Shown here piece after piece: positions 35,414-43,585 of a stretch of 64,000 nt of DNA. The notes under the pieces were generated by a model that saw only the letters and a list, made by a program, of their open reading frames with translations, was not told where the DNA came from and ran no database searches. Within the stretch, counting starts at the first letter, position 1, and every line of letters starts with the position of its first letter. The DNA is from Atopobiaceae bacterium (GTDB lineage: Bacteria; Actinomycetota; Coriobacteriia; Coriobacteriales; Atopobiaceae). The translations under genes and the position numbers were made by a program. The stretch is taken from positions 1-64,000 of the forward strand of contig JAFWIE010000070.1 of NCBI GenBank assembly GCA_017533825.1, read 5' to 3'.

Positions 35414-35965
35414 CTACGATAGTTCCTCGTACTGCTCGCGCAGGTACGCCCCCACCCACTCCATTACATCATAGCTGTTCAGCGGTACATCTTCTAGCAC
35501 CTCTCGCAGTTCCCTCGTGTCGAGCTTCACAACACCGCGGTCGGTCTTGTGTTGGAACAGGAAATCCGTGTCTGGATGCCCCTGAATCAGAGTGAGCACC
35601 GTCGAGCTCACGTCGCCAAGCGGCGTGAAGTCGATGTGGTCCATGTTGAAGGTGGCCGTCAAGTGCGTTCCATGCCTCTCCGGATCCACCTCCTCTGTGA
35701 CGGACTCAATCGTGAGCGTGCCTTCCGTCTGCTCGCACGCAAGCTTGAGCAGCGGCACGCCCATCCCCACGCTCCTCGTGGTCCTGGTGGTGTAGAAGGG
35801 GTCCGTCACACTCCTCACCACGTCTTCGCTCATGCCACAACCGTCGTCGATGATCTCGATCGTCAGCACGCGGTTCCGCTCGGTGACCAGAATCTGCGTC
35901 AGAGACGCGCCCGCCTTCACGGAGTTCTCTGCCACATCCAGAATGTTAAGCGATAGTTCCTTCAT
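35414..35965 (-). CDS. HATPase-fold ATP-binding protein of the hydrogenase sensory module
   Basis: 183 residues. GHKL ATPase motifs: LNILDVAENSVKAGA (N box), IIDDGCGMSEDV (G1) and TTRSVGMGVPLLKLA (G2). There is no dimerisation/phosphoacceptor histidine domain, so it is not a classical sensor kinase. The C-terminal ~60 residues are unassigned. It could act as a small Ser/Thr or His kinase or an anti-sigma-like switch. Second of two HATPase proteins in the cluster, downstream of the PHP gene by 15 bases. Confidence 0.82.
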   Translation of the reverse strand: MKELSLNILDVAENSVKAGASLTQILVTERNRVLTIEIIDDGCGMSEDVVRSVTDPFYTTRTTRSVGMGVPLLKLACEQTEGTLTIESVTEEVDPERHGTHLTATFNMDHIDFTPLGDVSSTVLTLIQGHPDTDFLFQHKTDRGVVKLDTRELREVLEDVPLNSYDVMEWVGAYLREQYEELS

Positions 35966-35980
35966 CTTCTGCCCTCGCGT

Positions 35981-36724
35981 CTAGGAAGACCTCAAGTCTT
36001 CGAACAGCTTCATGCGCACCAGCGCGCCGTCACACGGTCCGTCACCCGTCGCCAGCTCCAACCAGTCATTCGCGTCCCCGTCTCTCAGCTGATCAAGGTA
36101 ATGGGCATCCGAGCTGAACAGCAACCGGACATTCTCGAGCCCATACTTACTGACGTAGGCGTCCCTGTTCTCCTTGTCGTGGAGCTCGGCCAGGTGAAAC
36201 CCCGCATAATGCGGAAAGTCGCCCAGAATCTCGATCGCACCGTTGGCCGGCCGATCGATGTGTGCCGGGTAGCACACCCCACGGTACTTGGCGACGATCT
36301 GGGGGGCCTCATCCAACGAGATCGTGGTCGCGTTTATGAGAAGGTCCTCCTCCCGTCCGATGACGTTGTCCTCCCCGTCGAGTATGAGCTGCTCACCAAA
36401 TATGTCCTCGCGATTCTTCACGCGCACACGCCTCGTATCGACCTCATCGTTGAACGCAAGCGCCTCCTCAAGCGTCTCGAACAGGCAGACCGCGTGGATG
36501 TCTTCCGACGTGGTCAGCTCCATTCCCGCAACGGGCACCATGCCATAGCGCTCTGCCGCCGCAAAGAACGCCGGGCAGTTCCTCGACGTGTTGTGATCGG
36601 TCAACGCCATGATGCCCACGCCATTGAGATACGCCATGCCCGCGATGTTGTTCGGCGTGTTGTCTGCATCGCCACAGGGCGACAGACATGAGTGCACGTG
36701 TAAGTCGTAGTAGTAGCGAGTCAT
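35981..36724 (-). CDS. PHP domain phosphoesterase
   Basis: 247 residues with PHP motifs: YYYDLHVHSCLSPCGD (His9, His11), GIMALTDHN, AGMELTTSEDIHAV, CYPAHIDRP and LLFSSDAHYLDQ, the metal-binding His/Asp/Glu set. PHP proteins hydrolyse phosphomonoesters; those found beside group D HydS are suspected to participate in a signalling pathway. Start codon overlaps the stop of the preceding DRTGG gene (TAATG), indicating coupling. Confidence 0.9.
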   Translation of the reverse strand: MTRYYYDLHVHSCLSPCGDADNTPNNIAGMAYLNGVGIMALTDHNTSRNCPAFFAAAERYGMVPVAGMELTTSEDIHAVCLFETLEEALAFNDEVDTRRVRVKNREDIFGEQLILDGEDNVIGREEDLLINATTISLDEAPQIVAKYRGVCYPAHIDRPANGAIEILGDFPHYAGFHLAELHDKENRDAYVSKYGLENVRLLFSSDAHYLDQLRDGDANDWLELATGDGPCDGALVRMKLFEDLRSS

Positions 36725-37059
36725 TATGCGATGTTAGACAGGAGCCCGGCGAGCTTCACCGCCGTCTCGTAAATCGGCTCGTCACTGACGATGACGTTCA
36801 CGTCCTTGGCCTCGGCGGTTGCAATCACGTCATCGGGCACGTCCACTCCCTCCGCGAGTATCACGCAGGAGGTATCCGCAAGACTTGCGACCGCCACCAC
36901 GTTCATATTCGTCATAATGGTGATCCATGCGTTGTCCATCTGCGCTCGGCCCATGACCCAGCTCAGCAGGTCGCCTATGTAGACGCCGTCGATGTCACGA
37001 TCGCCATCGGGTAACGCCTTGGCCACGAACCCATGCGCAAGCAGGTCCTTTACCTTCAC
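36724..37059 (-). CDS. DRTGG domain protein (second copy)
   Basis: 111 residues resembling the DRTGG domain (VYIGDLLSWVMGRAQMDNAW, then VVAVASLADTSCVILAEG and DVNVIVSDEPIYETAVKLAG). DRTGG domains occur next to CBS and phosphotransacetylase domains and are thought to bind ligands. It lies between the HydS-like and PHP genes. It is paralogous in fold to the protein encoded at 38782-39138 but clearly diverged. Confidence 0.75.
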   Translation of the reverse strand: MKVKDLLAHGFVAKALPDGDRDIDGVYIGDLLSWVMGRAQMDNAWITIMTNMNVVAVASLADTSCVILAEGVDVPDDVIATAEAKDVNVIVSDEPIYETAVKLAGLLSNIA

Positions 37060-37068
37060 CTGATCACC

Positions 37069-38328
37069 TCACTCGTTGGGTACCCTACGAATCTTGCAGT
37101 CTTCAAATTGTGCGAGCCCCTTCACGACATCCTCCGCAAGTGCCCTGCAGCTCGGTGCGCCACAGGCGCCGCAGTCTATGCCCGGCAACTTGGCACGCAA
37201 CTTCTGAATGTCGGCCATCATCCGCATGGACTCCACCATGCTGTCGGAAAGCCTCGTGATGGGTTTGTACTCAGGGAGTTCGTTGAATAGGTACAGGTCG
37301 GGGATGTATTCCTGCTCGTCAGGAGCCAGGAAGTTCTTCGAGACCGGCAGATAGCGCCTCAGCGACTGCAGGCGAGCCTTTGCGATGAAGGGGTTCTGCA
37401 CGGTGAGCACGCCACCAACGCAACCGCCCGTGCACGCATTCAGCTCTATGAACTTAACCGGGGGGATGTTTCCGTTCTCGATCTGCTCCAGCACGTTGAT
37501 GACGTTCTCGATGCCGTCGGCCGCAAGGTACTCGTCATTGAAGAGTGCCGTGGCCTCGCCACCAGAGCTTGCCCAGCCGATCCCAACCATCCCAGACTCC
37601 GTCATCGAGACGATATCCTCGTCTCGGGTCATCTTGCTGATGAGCGCAAAGTACACGTCGCTCATCGAGATGACTTCGTCAACCTGGCTCTTGTAGTCCG
37701 CGAATCCGTTCTTCACGTAGCTGGACTTCGCGGGGCACGGCGATATGAAGAACACGCCGATGTCTTCGTCTGTAAGCGTTGGATGCTTCTCCTTCGCCCG
37801 CTTCCTGGCCAGCTTCGCGGCCACCTCCATGGGCGGGAGCATGTGCATCACGTTGTCGTTGAGAGAGGGGAATCGCAGGGCTATCAGGCGCACGATCACG
37901 GGGCAAGCCGAGCTTATGATGGGCGTCTTGACCCCCTCGGTCTTGAGGTACAGTCGTGTGTAGGCAGATACGAGCTCTGCCGCCTTCGACACCTCAAAGA
38001 TGTCGTCAAACCCTATCCTTAGCAAGCCGTCAAGCACGTAGTCGACGTCATCAAGATTGTCGAACTGCCCATACAGCGATGGTGCGGGCAGGGCAATCTT
38101 GTAGCGATAAAGCTCCATCCGATTGAGCTTGCCGACGACCGCCTTTTTTGCCTTGTTGTCGCATGCGCGAATGCACTCGCCACAATCTATGCAGCGCGCG
38201 TCATTGATAACCGCATGTCCATCATGTATCCGGATTGCCTCCGTGGGGCACCTTCTCAGGCAATTCGTGCAGCCCGTGCACTTGCTCACGTCAAGTCGTA
38301 CCGAATGCTCGTACTCGTCGCTCATCAT
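37069..38328 (-). CDS. Putative sensory [FeFe]-hydrogenase (HydS, group D-like)
   Basis: About 419 residues from ATG 38328 (38325 is equally likely; GGGGGG just upstream). Two N-terminal [4Fe-4S] clusters (CTGCTNCLRRCP; CIDCGECIRAC) precede an H-domain with divergent motifs: SSACPV (Ala141, Cys142), SPCPAK (Cys198) and NACTGGCVGG (Cys299, Cys303). All four cubane ligands are kept, while the proton-relay Cys is Ala. A C-terminal Fe-S domain (DCGACGAPSC...C) follows. The pattern fits sensory rather than catalytic hydrogenases. It is embedded among kinase-, phosphatase- and ligand-binding-like genes in the hyd cluster. Confidence 0.88.
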   Translation of the reverse strand: MMSDEYEHSVRLDVSKCTGCTNCLRRCPTEAIRIHDGHAVINDARCIDCGECIRACDNKAKKAVVGKLNRMELYRYKIALPAPSLYGQFDNLDDVDYVLDGLLRIGFDDIFEVSKAAELVSAYTRLYLKTEGVKTPIISSACPVIVRLIALRFPSLNDNVMHMLPPMEVAAKLARKRAKEKHPTLTDEDIGVFFISPCPAKSSYVKNGFADYKSQVDEVISMSDVYFALISKMTRDEDIVSMTESGMVGIGWASSGGEATALFNDEYLAADGIENVINVLEQIENGNIPPVKFIELNACTGGCVGGVLTVQNPFIAKARLQSLRRYLPVSKNFLAPDEQEYIPDLYLFNELPEYKPITRLSDSMVESMRMMADIQKLRAKLPGIDCGACGAPSCRALAEDVVKGLAQFEDCKIRRVPNE

Positions 38329-38363
38329 CACACCCCCCACCCATAGCTAAGGGTCGTAACTCA

Positions 38364-38789
38364 TTACGCAAGGTTCACGCGCATGGTGATGGTCGTGCCT
38401 TCCCCGACGACGGTATCTATCTCCAGGGAGTCGGTATAACGCTTCATGTTGGGCAAACCCATGCCCGCACCGAATCCCAAAGACCGAATGCTGTCCGTGG
38501 CGGTGGAGAAGCCCTCCTGCATCGCCTGCTCTACGTTCTCGATACCAGGCCCTTGGTCCGCAAGGACGATGTCGATGTAGTCCTCGGTAACGTAAACGTC
38601 TGCGGTTCCACCATTCGCGTGAATCACCATGTTGATCTCGCCCTCGTACATGGCGATGGAGACCCGACGGATGATGGCGGGAGACAGCCCAAGCTGGCGA
38701 AGGTTCTTCTTCACCTGCGTGGACGCCTGACCGGCCGACGTGAAGTTGTCGCCGTCTACGTCAAAGTGAAAGACGAGTGCGTCAGACAT
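38364..38789 (-). CDS. Anti-sigma-factor-like HATPase protein
   Basis: Start at ATG 38789 (GAAGG 6 bases upstream); 141 residues. It has the RsbW/SpoIIAB-like layout: an N-terminal strand-helix, IRRVSIAMYEGEINMVIHAN (N box), VLADQGPGIENVE (G1) and FGAGMGLPNMKRYTD (G2). It is a single-domain Ser/Thr kinase-like or ATP-binding switch. It overlaps the end of the preceding DRTGG gene by eight bases and precedes the HydS-like gene. Confidence 0.85.
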   Translation of the reverse strand: MSDALVFHFDVDGDNFTSAGQASTQVKKNLRQLGLSPAIIRRVSIAMYEGEINMVIHANGGTADVYVTEDYIDIVLADQGPGIENVEQAMQEGFSTATDSIRSLGFGAGMGLPNMKRYTDSLEIDTVVGEGTTITMRVNLA

Positions 38790-39138
38790 GGACGGCCTTC
38801 GTTCCAATGAGCCCGTTTATGTAGAGCGTGCCGCATGCGTCATACATTCGCTTGTCCGTAGCCATCATGACGATGCCGTCATCCTCGGCCATGGAGACCA
38901 TGGCGGCGCTCGGCTTCTTGGAGCGGACGAACACGATGCACTTCATGTCCATCATCTCGGCCGTTCTGATTACCTGAGGATTCACGAGACCCGTAAGCAG
39001 CACCGCCTGGTCCTTGACGTAGGCAAGGACGTCGCTCATCATGTCGCTTCCGCATGCAGAGTAAACGTCGCTCTCGAGGCTCTCCTCGCAGCACAGCACC
39101 TCGGCATCCAGCAAATCCCTAATCATGGAGATCTTCAT
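38782..39138 (-). CDS. DRTGG domain protein (first copy)
   Basis: 118 residues, MKISMIRDLLDAEVLC start, then SDMMSDVLAYVKDQAVLLTGL and IVFVRSKKPSAAMVSMAED, the usual pattern for short DRTGG proteins encoded in hydrogenase clusters. Probably a ligand-binding regulatory subunit. It follows hydC by 44 bases and begins the sensory block. Confidence 0.78.
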   Translation of the reverse strand: MKISMIRDLLDAEVLCCEESLESDVYSACGSDMMSDVLAYVKDQAVLLTGLVNPQVIRTAEMMDMKCIVFVRSKKPSAAMVSMAEDDGIVMMATDKRMYDACGTLYINGLIGTKAVHV

Positions 39139-39182
39139 ATTCTCTGTCTCTCTATGCTTGGCACCCGATTTACGCTCGACGA

Positions 39183-39680
39183 CTAGCTGGCATACTTCGC
39201 CAGGATGTCATCCACATCGTCGGGAACGAGACGCCCGTAGACTTCCTCGTTCACGGTGAGGACCGGAGCGAGGCCGCATGCGCCGATGCAACGGCAGGCC
39301 TCGAGCGAGAACTTCTCGTCCGGCGTGCACTCGCCCACATCGATTCCGAGCTTCTCCTTGAGTTTCTCCAGAACCTTGCCCGAACCCTTGACGTAGCAAG
39401 CCGTGCCTAGGCACACGGAGATGTTGTACTGGCCCTTGGGCGAAAGCGCGAACTGCGCATAGAAAGTCGCCACGCCATAGACCTTCTCCAGAGGCACGCC
39501 CATGCCCTCGGCGATCATCTCCTGGACCTCGATGGGCAGGTAGCCGTAGATGTCCTGAGCCTTCTGCATGACGACCATGACGTTGCTCTTGTCGTGGCAG
39601 TTCTCGGCGATGACGGCCTTGAGCTGTGCCTCCTGCTCCGCCGTCCCCTTAAACGGAAGGTTGCTAATCTTCTTCTTCAT
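39183..39680 (-). CDS. hydC: HydC: NuoE-like [2Fe-2S] subunit of the hydrogenase
   Basis: 165 residues. NuoE/HydC signature: VMQKAQDIYGYLPIEVQ, GVATFYAQF, then CLGTACYVKG and CRCIGACGLAPV, which supply the four [2Fe-2S] cysteines. It passes electrons within the HydBC NADH module. It is the first gene of the ten-gene cluster; GGGAG lies ~9 bases upstream of the ATG and a candidate promoter lies further upstream. Confidence 0.95.
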   Translation of the reverse strand: MKKKISNLPFKGTAEQEAQLKAVIAENCHDKSNVMVVMQKAQDIYGYLPIEVQEMIAEGMGVPLEKVYGVATFYAQFALSPKGQYNISVCLGTACYVKGSGKVLEKLKEKLGIDVGECTPDEKFSLEACRCIGACGLAPVLTVNEEVYGRLVPDDVDDILAKYAS

Positions 39681-39694
39681 TGTGCGAAACTCCC

Positions 39695-39705
39695 TTGTTC
39701 AACAA
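39695..39705 (-). promoter_or_regulatory. Palindrome TTGTTGAACAA ahead of hydC (possible redox-repressor site)
   Basis: Arms TTGTT/AACAA with one central base lie 15 bases before the hydC ATG. Further up is a perfect TTGACA (39739-39744, minus), with only a weak -10 (TTCAGT) at 17 bases. The arms resemble half-sites of Rex-type NADH repressors, but spacing is shorter than the classical site. Confidence 0.3.
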
Positions 39706-39868
39706 CCGCATTGAAACTGAACCCCCATAATGCAGTATTGTCAAATCGTTATCAATCCCCTCTCTCGCGACCGACAGTCAGAAAGAATACTACCAGACGA
39801 AATGCTCTTTTGCCTATCATGGTCGGCCTTTGTGGTGAATTCCGCAGCGAACCTGCACCCTCATACGC

Positions 39869-39951
39869 ATGGCACACTGGCAACCCATCGGGGTGGCACA
39901 CTGTACCGGGTACCTTTTGCCATGGCACACTGTACCAGGTACCATTTCGCC
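39869..39951. repeat. Tandem GGTACC-family repeats upstream of asnA/hydC
   Basis: Three starts of TGGCACACTG (from 39870, 39894, 39923), two followed by TACC(G/A)GGTACC and then TTTTGCCA or a variant. The GTACCnGGTACC-TTTTGCCAT part is shared with the hairpin at 13.1 kb. Confidence 0.7.
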
Positions 39952-40073
39952 GTATTGCCAACGTGTCACCGGACGCTTCTTTTCCAACATGAGAATTAGG
40001 TGAGGTTGAGGGCCCCGATGCGATGCACAGGCGCTAGAGTGTTCCCGCAATGCCAAGGAACAAAGGAGGCGTC

Positions 40074-41075
40074 ATGGCTGTGATACCCAAGGCATACGAA
40101 CCGCAGCTTTCGCTCTACGACACCCAGCGTGCCATCGAGCGCATCAAGCACGTGTTCCTCACCAAACTCTGCGCGGCACTGCACCTCGTGCGCGTGACCG
40201 CCCCGCTCGTCGTTGACCCGATGACAGGCATCAACGACAACCTCAACGGCGTTGAGCGACCCGTAAGCTTCGACGTTCCCGCCGTCGGCGCCGATGCCGA
40301 AGTCGTGCAGTCACTCGCCAAGTGGAAGCGCTATGCGCTCAAGCGTTACGACTTCAACGTGGGTAAAGGCATCGTATGCGACATGAACGCCATCCGTCGT
40401 GACGAAGAGCTCGACAACCTGCATTCTCTCTACGTTGACCAATGGGATTGGGAGAAGGTCATCGAGCCCGACCAGCGCACCCCTGAGTACCTGCGTGAGG
40501 TGGTCAACCGCATCGTCACCGCCATCTGCGGAACCTTGGACGAGCTCAAGTGGTACTATCCCCAGCTCGAGGTCGCGCTCGACCGTGAGGTGACCTTCAT
40601 CACCGCCCAGGAACTCGAGGACCTCTATCCCACCCTCTCGCCCAAGGAACGTGAGGACCGCTTCGTCTCTGTACACCGTACGACCTTTATCCAAGGAATC
40701 GGTGGGGCCCTCGCATCGGGCAAGCCCCACGACGGTCGCTCGCCCGACTATGACGACTGGGACCTCAACGGCGACCTGCTCTTCTGGGACGACACGCTGG
40801 GCTGTGCCCTCGAGGCGAGCAGCATGGGAATCCGCGTGAGTCCCGAGTCTCTCGACCGCCAGCTCACCATCGCGGGTTGCGACGATCGGCGCACACTCCC
40901 CTTCCACAAGATGCTACTCGCCGGTGAGCTGCCCTCCACCATAGGCGGTGGCATCGGTCAGAGCCGCCTTTGCATGTTGCTCCTCGGCAAGGCACACGTC
41001 GGCGAGGTGCAGGCCTCCGTCTGGGACCAGCAGACGGTGGACGCGTGCAAGGCGGCTGGCATCCAACTCCTTTAG
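40074..41075 (+). CDS. asnA: Aspartate-ammonia ligase
   Basis: Start at ATG 40074 behind AAAGGAGG; 333 residues, the AsnA length. Motifs: LHLVRVTAPLVVDP, GINDNLNGVERPV, FDVPAVGADAEVVQSLAKWKR, DMNAIRRDEELDN, and the C-terminal GGGIGQSRLCMLLLGKAH, all typical of ammonia-dependent asparagine synthetase with a class II tRNA-synthetase-like fold. Converts aspartate, NH3 and ATP to asparagine, AMP and PPi. Transcribed divergently from the hydrogenase cluster. Confidence 0.96.
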   Translation: MAVIPKAYEPQLSLYDTQRAIERIKHVFLTKLCAALHLVRVTAPLVVDPMTGINDNLNGVERPVSFDVPAVGADAEVVQSLAKWKRYALKRYDFNVGKGIVCDMNAIRRDEELDNLHSLYVDQWDWEKVIEPDQRTPEYLREVVNRIVTAICGTLDELKWYYPQLEVALDREVTFITAQELEDLYPTLSPKEREDRFVSVHRTTFIQGIGGALASGKPHDGRSPDYDDWDLNGDLLFWDDTLGCALEASSMGIRVSPESLDRQLTIAGCDDRRTLPFHKMLLAGELPSTIGGGIGQSRLCMLLLGKAHVGEVQASVWDQQTVDACKAAGIQLL

Positions 41076-41215
41076 GCGCGCGTCTCCTCAGAGACACGTG
41101 CCGACTCGCACACCGTCTACCGTCTTTGCGTTCCTTTTTTGCTCGTAAGATGTAGAATGTATGCCCATTGATTGACATTGAGCGTGGCCATCCCACGTAT
41201 ACGAAAGGAAGTGCA

Positions 41216-42424
41216 ATGGAGCTCGATACGAATATCCCGCAGGATTCCATCGTCGACGAGGTCGCTCCGCAGGTTGAAGCAGAGGAGACTTTGGCGTCCG
41301 AGGAGCTGCCCACCACCTCCGAGGAGGTCGTCTCTGAGGAAGTCGAGTCGGCACCCGAGCCCACGACCGAAGAGGTCGAGGCTCCTGCAGAGGAAATTGC
41401 TGAAGCGACCGCCGATGAGGTCGTCTCGGAGCAGGCTGCCGAGCCAACTGCCGATGAGGCGGCGGCACCCGCCGAGGAGTCCGTCGTGGCGACCGAGGAC
41501 GTCGCCCCCGCCCAATCGAAGATTGAGATCGCTCGCATCGCCAAGGAGGCTCTCATCGAGCGGGCCAAGGAGCTTGCAGACTCCACCGACTGGCGCAAAA
41601 CGACTGACGAGCAGCGTACGCTCATGGAGCAATGGCGCGCAGCAGGCTATGCCGGCAAGGAGCTCAACGACAAGTTGTGGGATGAGTTCCGCGCTGCCCG
41701 CGACACGTTCTTCACACGCCGCGACGAGCATTACACCGAGCTGCGCGCAGAGCAGGCAAAGGTCGTCGAGGCCAAGAAGCAGATTATTGAAGAGGCCAAG
41801 CAGCTCACGGCCGATGTTCAGAATTGGGTGCGTACGTCCGACGCGCTCAATGCCCTCATGGACCGCTGGAAGGCTGCTGGCAACGCTGGTCGCGACAATG
41901 AGCATGCCCTGTGGGAGGAGTTCAACGGCATCCGTCGCGACTTCCGCAACCGCCGCAAGGCTGACTTGGCCGAGCGTCGTGCACGGGAGCGCGCCTGCGC
42001 CGAGGCGAAGCGTGCCATCGTTGACGAGGCGAAGGCCATCGCCGACGCACAAGAGTACACTCGCGAGAACAGCGACCGTATGCGTCAGCTCAACGACGAG
42101 TACAAGGCCGCCGGTTATGCGGGTAAGCCCGCCAACGACACCCTCTGGCAGGAGTTCCGCGCTGCACAGAACTCATACTGGGATGGTAATTCCGCCCATC
42201 GCGACCAGCAGCGCCGCGAGCGTACCGAGCGGCTCACCGAGGCTGTCGAACGCAAGTCCGGCCAGATTGAGCATCTCAAGGACCAGAACGAGACGCTCAC
42301 CACGAGGCTCGAGTCCACTCTCAACCCCGAGAAGGTCGCTCAAATCAAGCGCTGGATTGAGGAGAACGAGCAGCGCCTCGATGGACTCAAGGACGACATA
42401 GACGAGATCAAGCGCAAGATCTAG
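41216..42424 (+). CDS. DUF349 repeat protein with acidic N-terminal tail
   Basis: Start at ATG 41216 (AAAGGAAG upstream); 402 residues. The first ~90 are Glu/Ala/Pro-rich and probably disordered. Then three helical DUF349-type repeats follow, each with a WRxxGxAGKxxNDxLWxEFRAA-like pattern (about 120-165, 195-245, 275-320). The end (about 330-402) is coiled coil. DUF349 proteins are cytoplasmic, and some are linked to RNA-polymerase or ribosome-associated stress functions; no role is proven here. Confidence 0.85.
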   Translation: MELDTNIPQDSIVDEVAPQVEAEETLASEELPTTSEEVVSEEVESAPEPTTEEVEAPAEEIAEATADEVVSEQAAEPTADEAAAPAEESVVATEDVAPAQSKIEIARIAKEALIERAKELADSTDWRKTTDEQRTLMEQWRAAGYAGKELNDKLWDEFRAARDTFFTRRDEHYTELRAEQAKVVEAKKQIIEEAKQLTADVQNWVRTSDALNALMDRWKAAGNAGRDNEHALWEEFNGIRRDFRNRRKADLAERRARERACAEAKRAIVDEAKAIADAQEYTRENSDRMRQLNDEYKAAGYAGKPANDTLWQEFRAAQNSYWDGNSAHRDQQRRERTERLTEAVERKSGQIEHLKDQNETLTTRLESTLNPEKVAQIKRWIEENEQRLDGLKDDIDEIKRKI

Positions 42425-42442
42425 CAAACGCGCATCGTCTCT

Positions 42443-42477
42443 CGCGCCCCTTCTGCCACTCACGGCGAAGGGGCGCG
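42443..42477. terminator. Terminator after the DUF349 gene
   Basis: 10-bp stem CGCGCCCCTT/AAGGGGCGCG with a 15-base loop, 19 bases past the stop, followed by TCTCATT. Confidence 0.65.
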
Positions 42478-42522
42478 TCTCATTAGTCCCCCGTTTCTAA
42501 ACCATGCACAAAGGAGATTCTC

Positions 42523-42717
42523 ATGGCAGACGACAACCACAATGCAGCCAGCCCTTCTGACCAGAACTTGGGAGACGAGCTTGCTTTCCTGGCGGCGATG
42601 AGGAAATTCCGTCAGGCACGTGAGCAAGGTGACCCAGAGAGCATCGCCCAAGCAGAGAAGGAGCTGCAGGAGGTGGTCCGCGGAGAGCTTCGGCGTAAAG
42701 AGAGCGGGTGCGCATAG
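42523..42717 (+). CDS. Small acidic protein, 64 aa, unknown function
   Basis: ATG at 42523 with CAAAGGAGA upstream. The product is mostly charged helix (LGDELAFLAAMRKFRQAREQ, then SIAQAEKELQEVVRGELRR). No signal peptide or cysteine pair. It ends two bases before the esterase start at 42720, consistent with a two-gene unit. The family is unknown, but the ribosome binding site, helical composition and tight spacing make it likely real. Confidence 0.6.
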   Translation: MADDNHNAASPSDQNLGDELAFLAAMRKFRQAREQGDPESIAQAEKELQEVVRGELRRKESGCA

Positions 42718-42719
42718 GC

Positions 42720-43490
42720 ATGATCGTTTGGCAGGATTCCTGGTACTGGCCGCACGGCGGCAACCGCACGCTGCATATCTACCTTCCCAACTGGTACTAC
42801 GACTCCGACGAGCGACTTCCCGTCACGTACTTCTTTGACGGGCACAACCTGTTCTACGACGAGCACGCGACCTATGGCAGAAGCTGGCGGCTCCAGAGGT
42901 TCCTCGACCATTGGGAGAAGCCCATGATTGTGGTAGGCATCGAGTGCAGTCACGAGGGAGAGAACCGCCTGATCGAGTACAACCCCTATATGGCGCGGGT
43001 TTCCGGTCATGCCGTGCAAGGTCTCGGCGAGCAGACCTTTCTTTGGCTCGAGAAGGACGTGAAGCCGAGTATTGATGCGCAGTTTCGTACATGGGCACAT
43101 CGCGAGGCCACTGGTATCATCGGCTCGAACATGGGCGGCCTCATGAGCTTGTATGGTGCCATCTGCCACAATCGTACGTTCGGAAAGGCGGGGGCCCTCT
43201 CTTCGGGCGTGCGCTTCAACAGTCGCAATCTCCTGCGTGACCTCAGGGGATGCGAAATCTCTCCCGACACGCGCGTCTTTATGTCTTGGGGCGAATTCGA
43301 AGCTGGCAGGGTTTATGAGGATGGCACCTCCGCAGAGTCGCGTGCAACTGACGACCTTGCAGAGGCATTCATAGAGCGCGGAGCCGCAGTCATGGAGCAC
43401 TTTGCGCGGGGCGGGCGCAATCGCGAGGCCGATTGGGAACGTCAGGTGCCTCGTATGATGTCGTTCCTTTGGCTTGATCGTCGCTGGTAG
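42720..43490 (+). CDS. Esterase-D-like alpha/beta hydrolase
   Basis: 256 residues from ATG 42720; GTG 42708 is an alternative and overlaps the previous gene. Putative-esterase fold: LPVTYFFDGHNLFYDEHATYG, IVVGIECSHEGENRLIEYNPY, and nucleophile elbow IIGSNMGGLMSLYGA (GxSxxGG form). FMSWGEFEAG and a C-terminal His-containing stretch (AVMEHFARGGRN) complete the site. No signal peptide, so it acts in the cytoplasm on an ester such as an acylated sugar or siderophore; substrate unknown. Confidence 0.83.
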   Translation: MIVWQDSWYWPHGGNRTLHIYLPNWYYDSDERLPVTYFFDGHNLFYDEHATYGRSWRLQRFLDHWEKPMIVVGIECSHEGENRLIEYNPYMARVSGHAVQGLGEQTFLWLEKDVKPSIDAQFRTWAHREATGIIGSNMGGLMSLYGAICHNRTFGKAGALSSGVRFNSRNLLRDLRGCEISPDTRVFMSWGEFEAGRVYEDGTSAESRATDDLAEAFIERGAAVMEHFARGGRNREADWERQVPRMMSFLWLDRRW

Positions 43491-43528
43491 TCCCCCTTGG
43501 ACATCTTCTGAGAGAACATCTTTTGACA

Positions 43529-43569
43529 GCAAGGCACCCCGGAGCGAGATTCGCTCCGGGGTGCCTTGC
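43529..43569. terminator. Bidirectional terminator between esterase and gdhA
   Basis: Perfect 19-bp stem (GCAAGGCACCCCGGAGCGA and complement) with a 3-base loop between convergent genes. Confidence 0.85.
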
Positions 43570-43585
43570 GTGCCTGGTCAGTTGC

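Larger units (their letters stand above)
39681..40073. other. 393-bp intergenic region between divergent hydC and asnA
   Basis: Contains the probable hyd promoter, an operator-like palindrome, a tandem set of GGTACC-family repeats (39869-39951), and the AAAGGAGG ribosome binding site of asnA (from 40062). No gene is supported. Confidence 0.6.
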
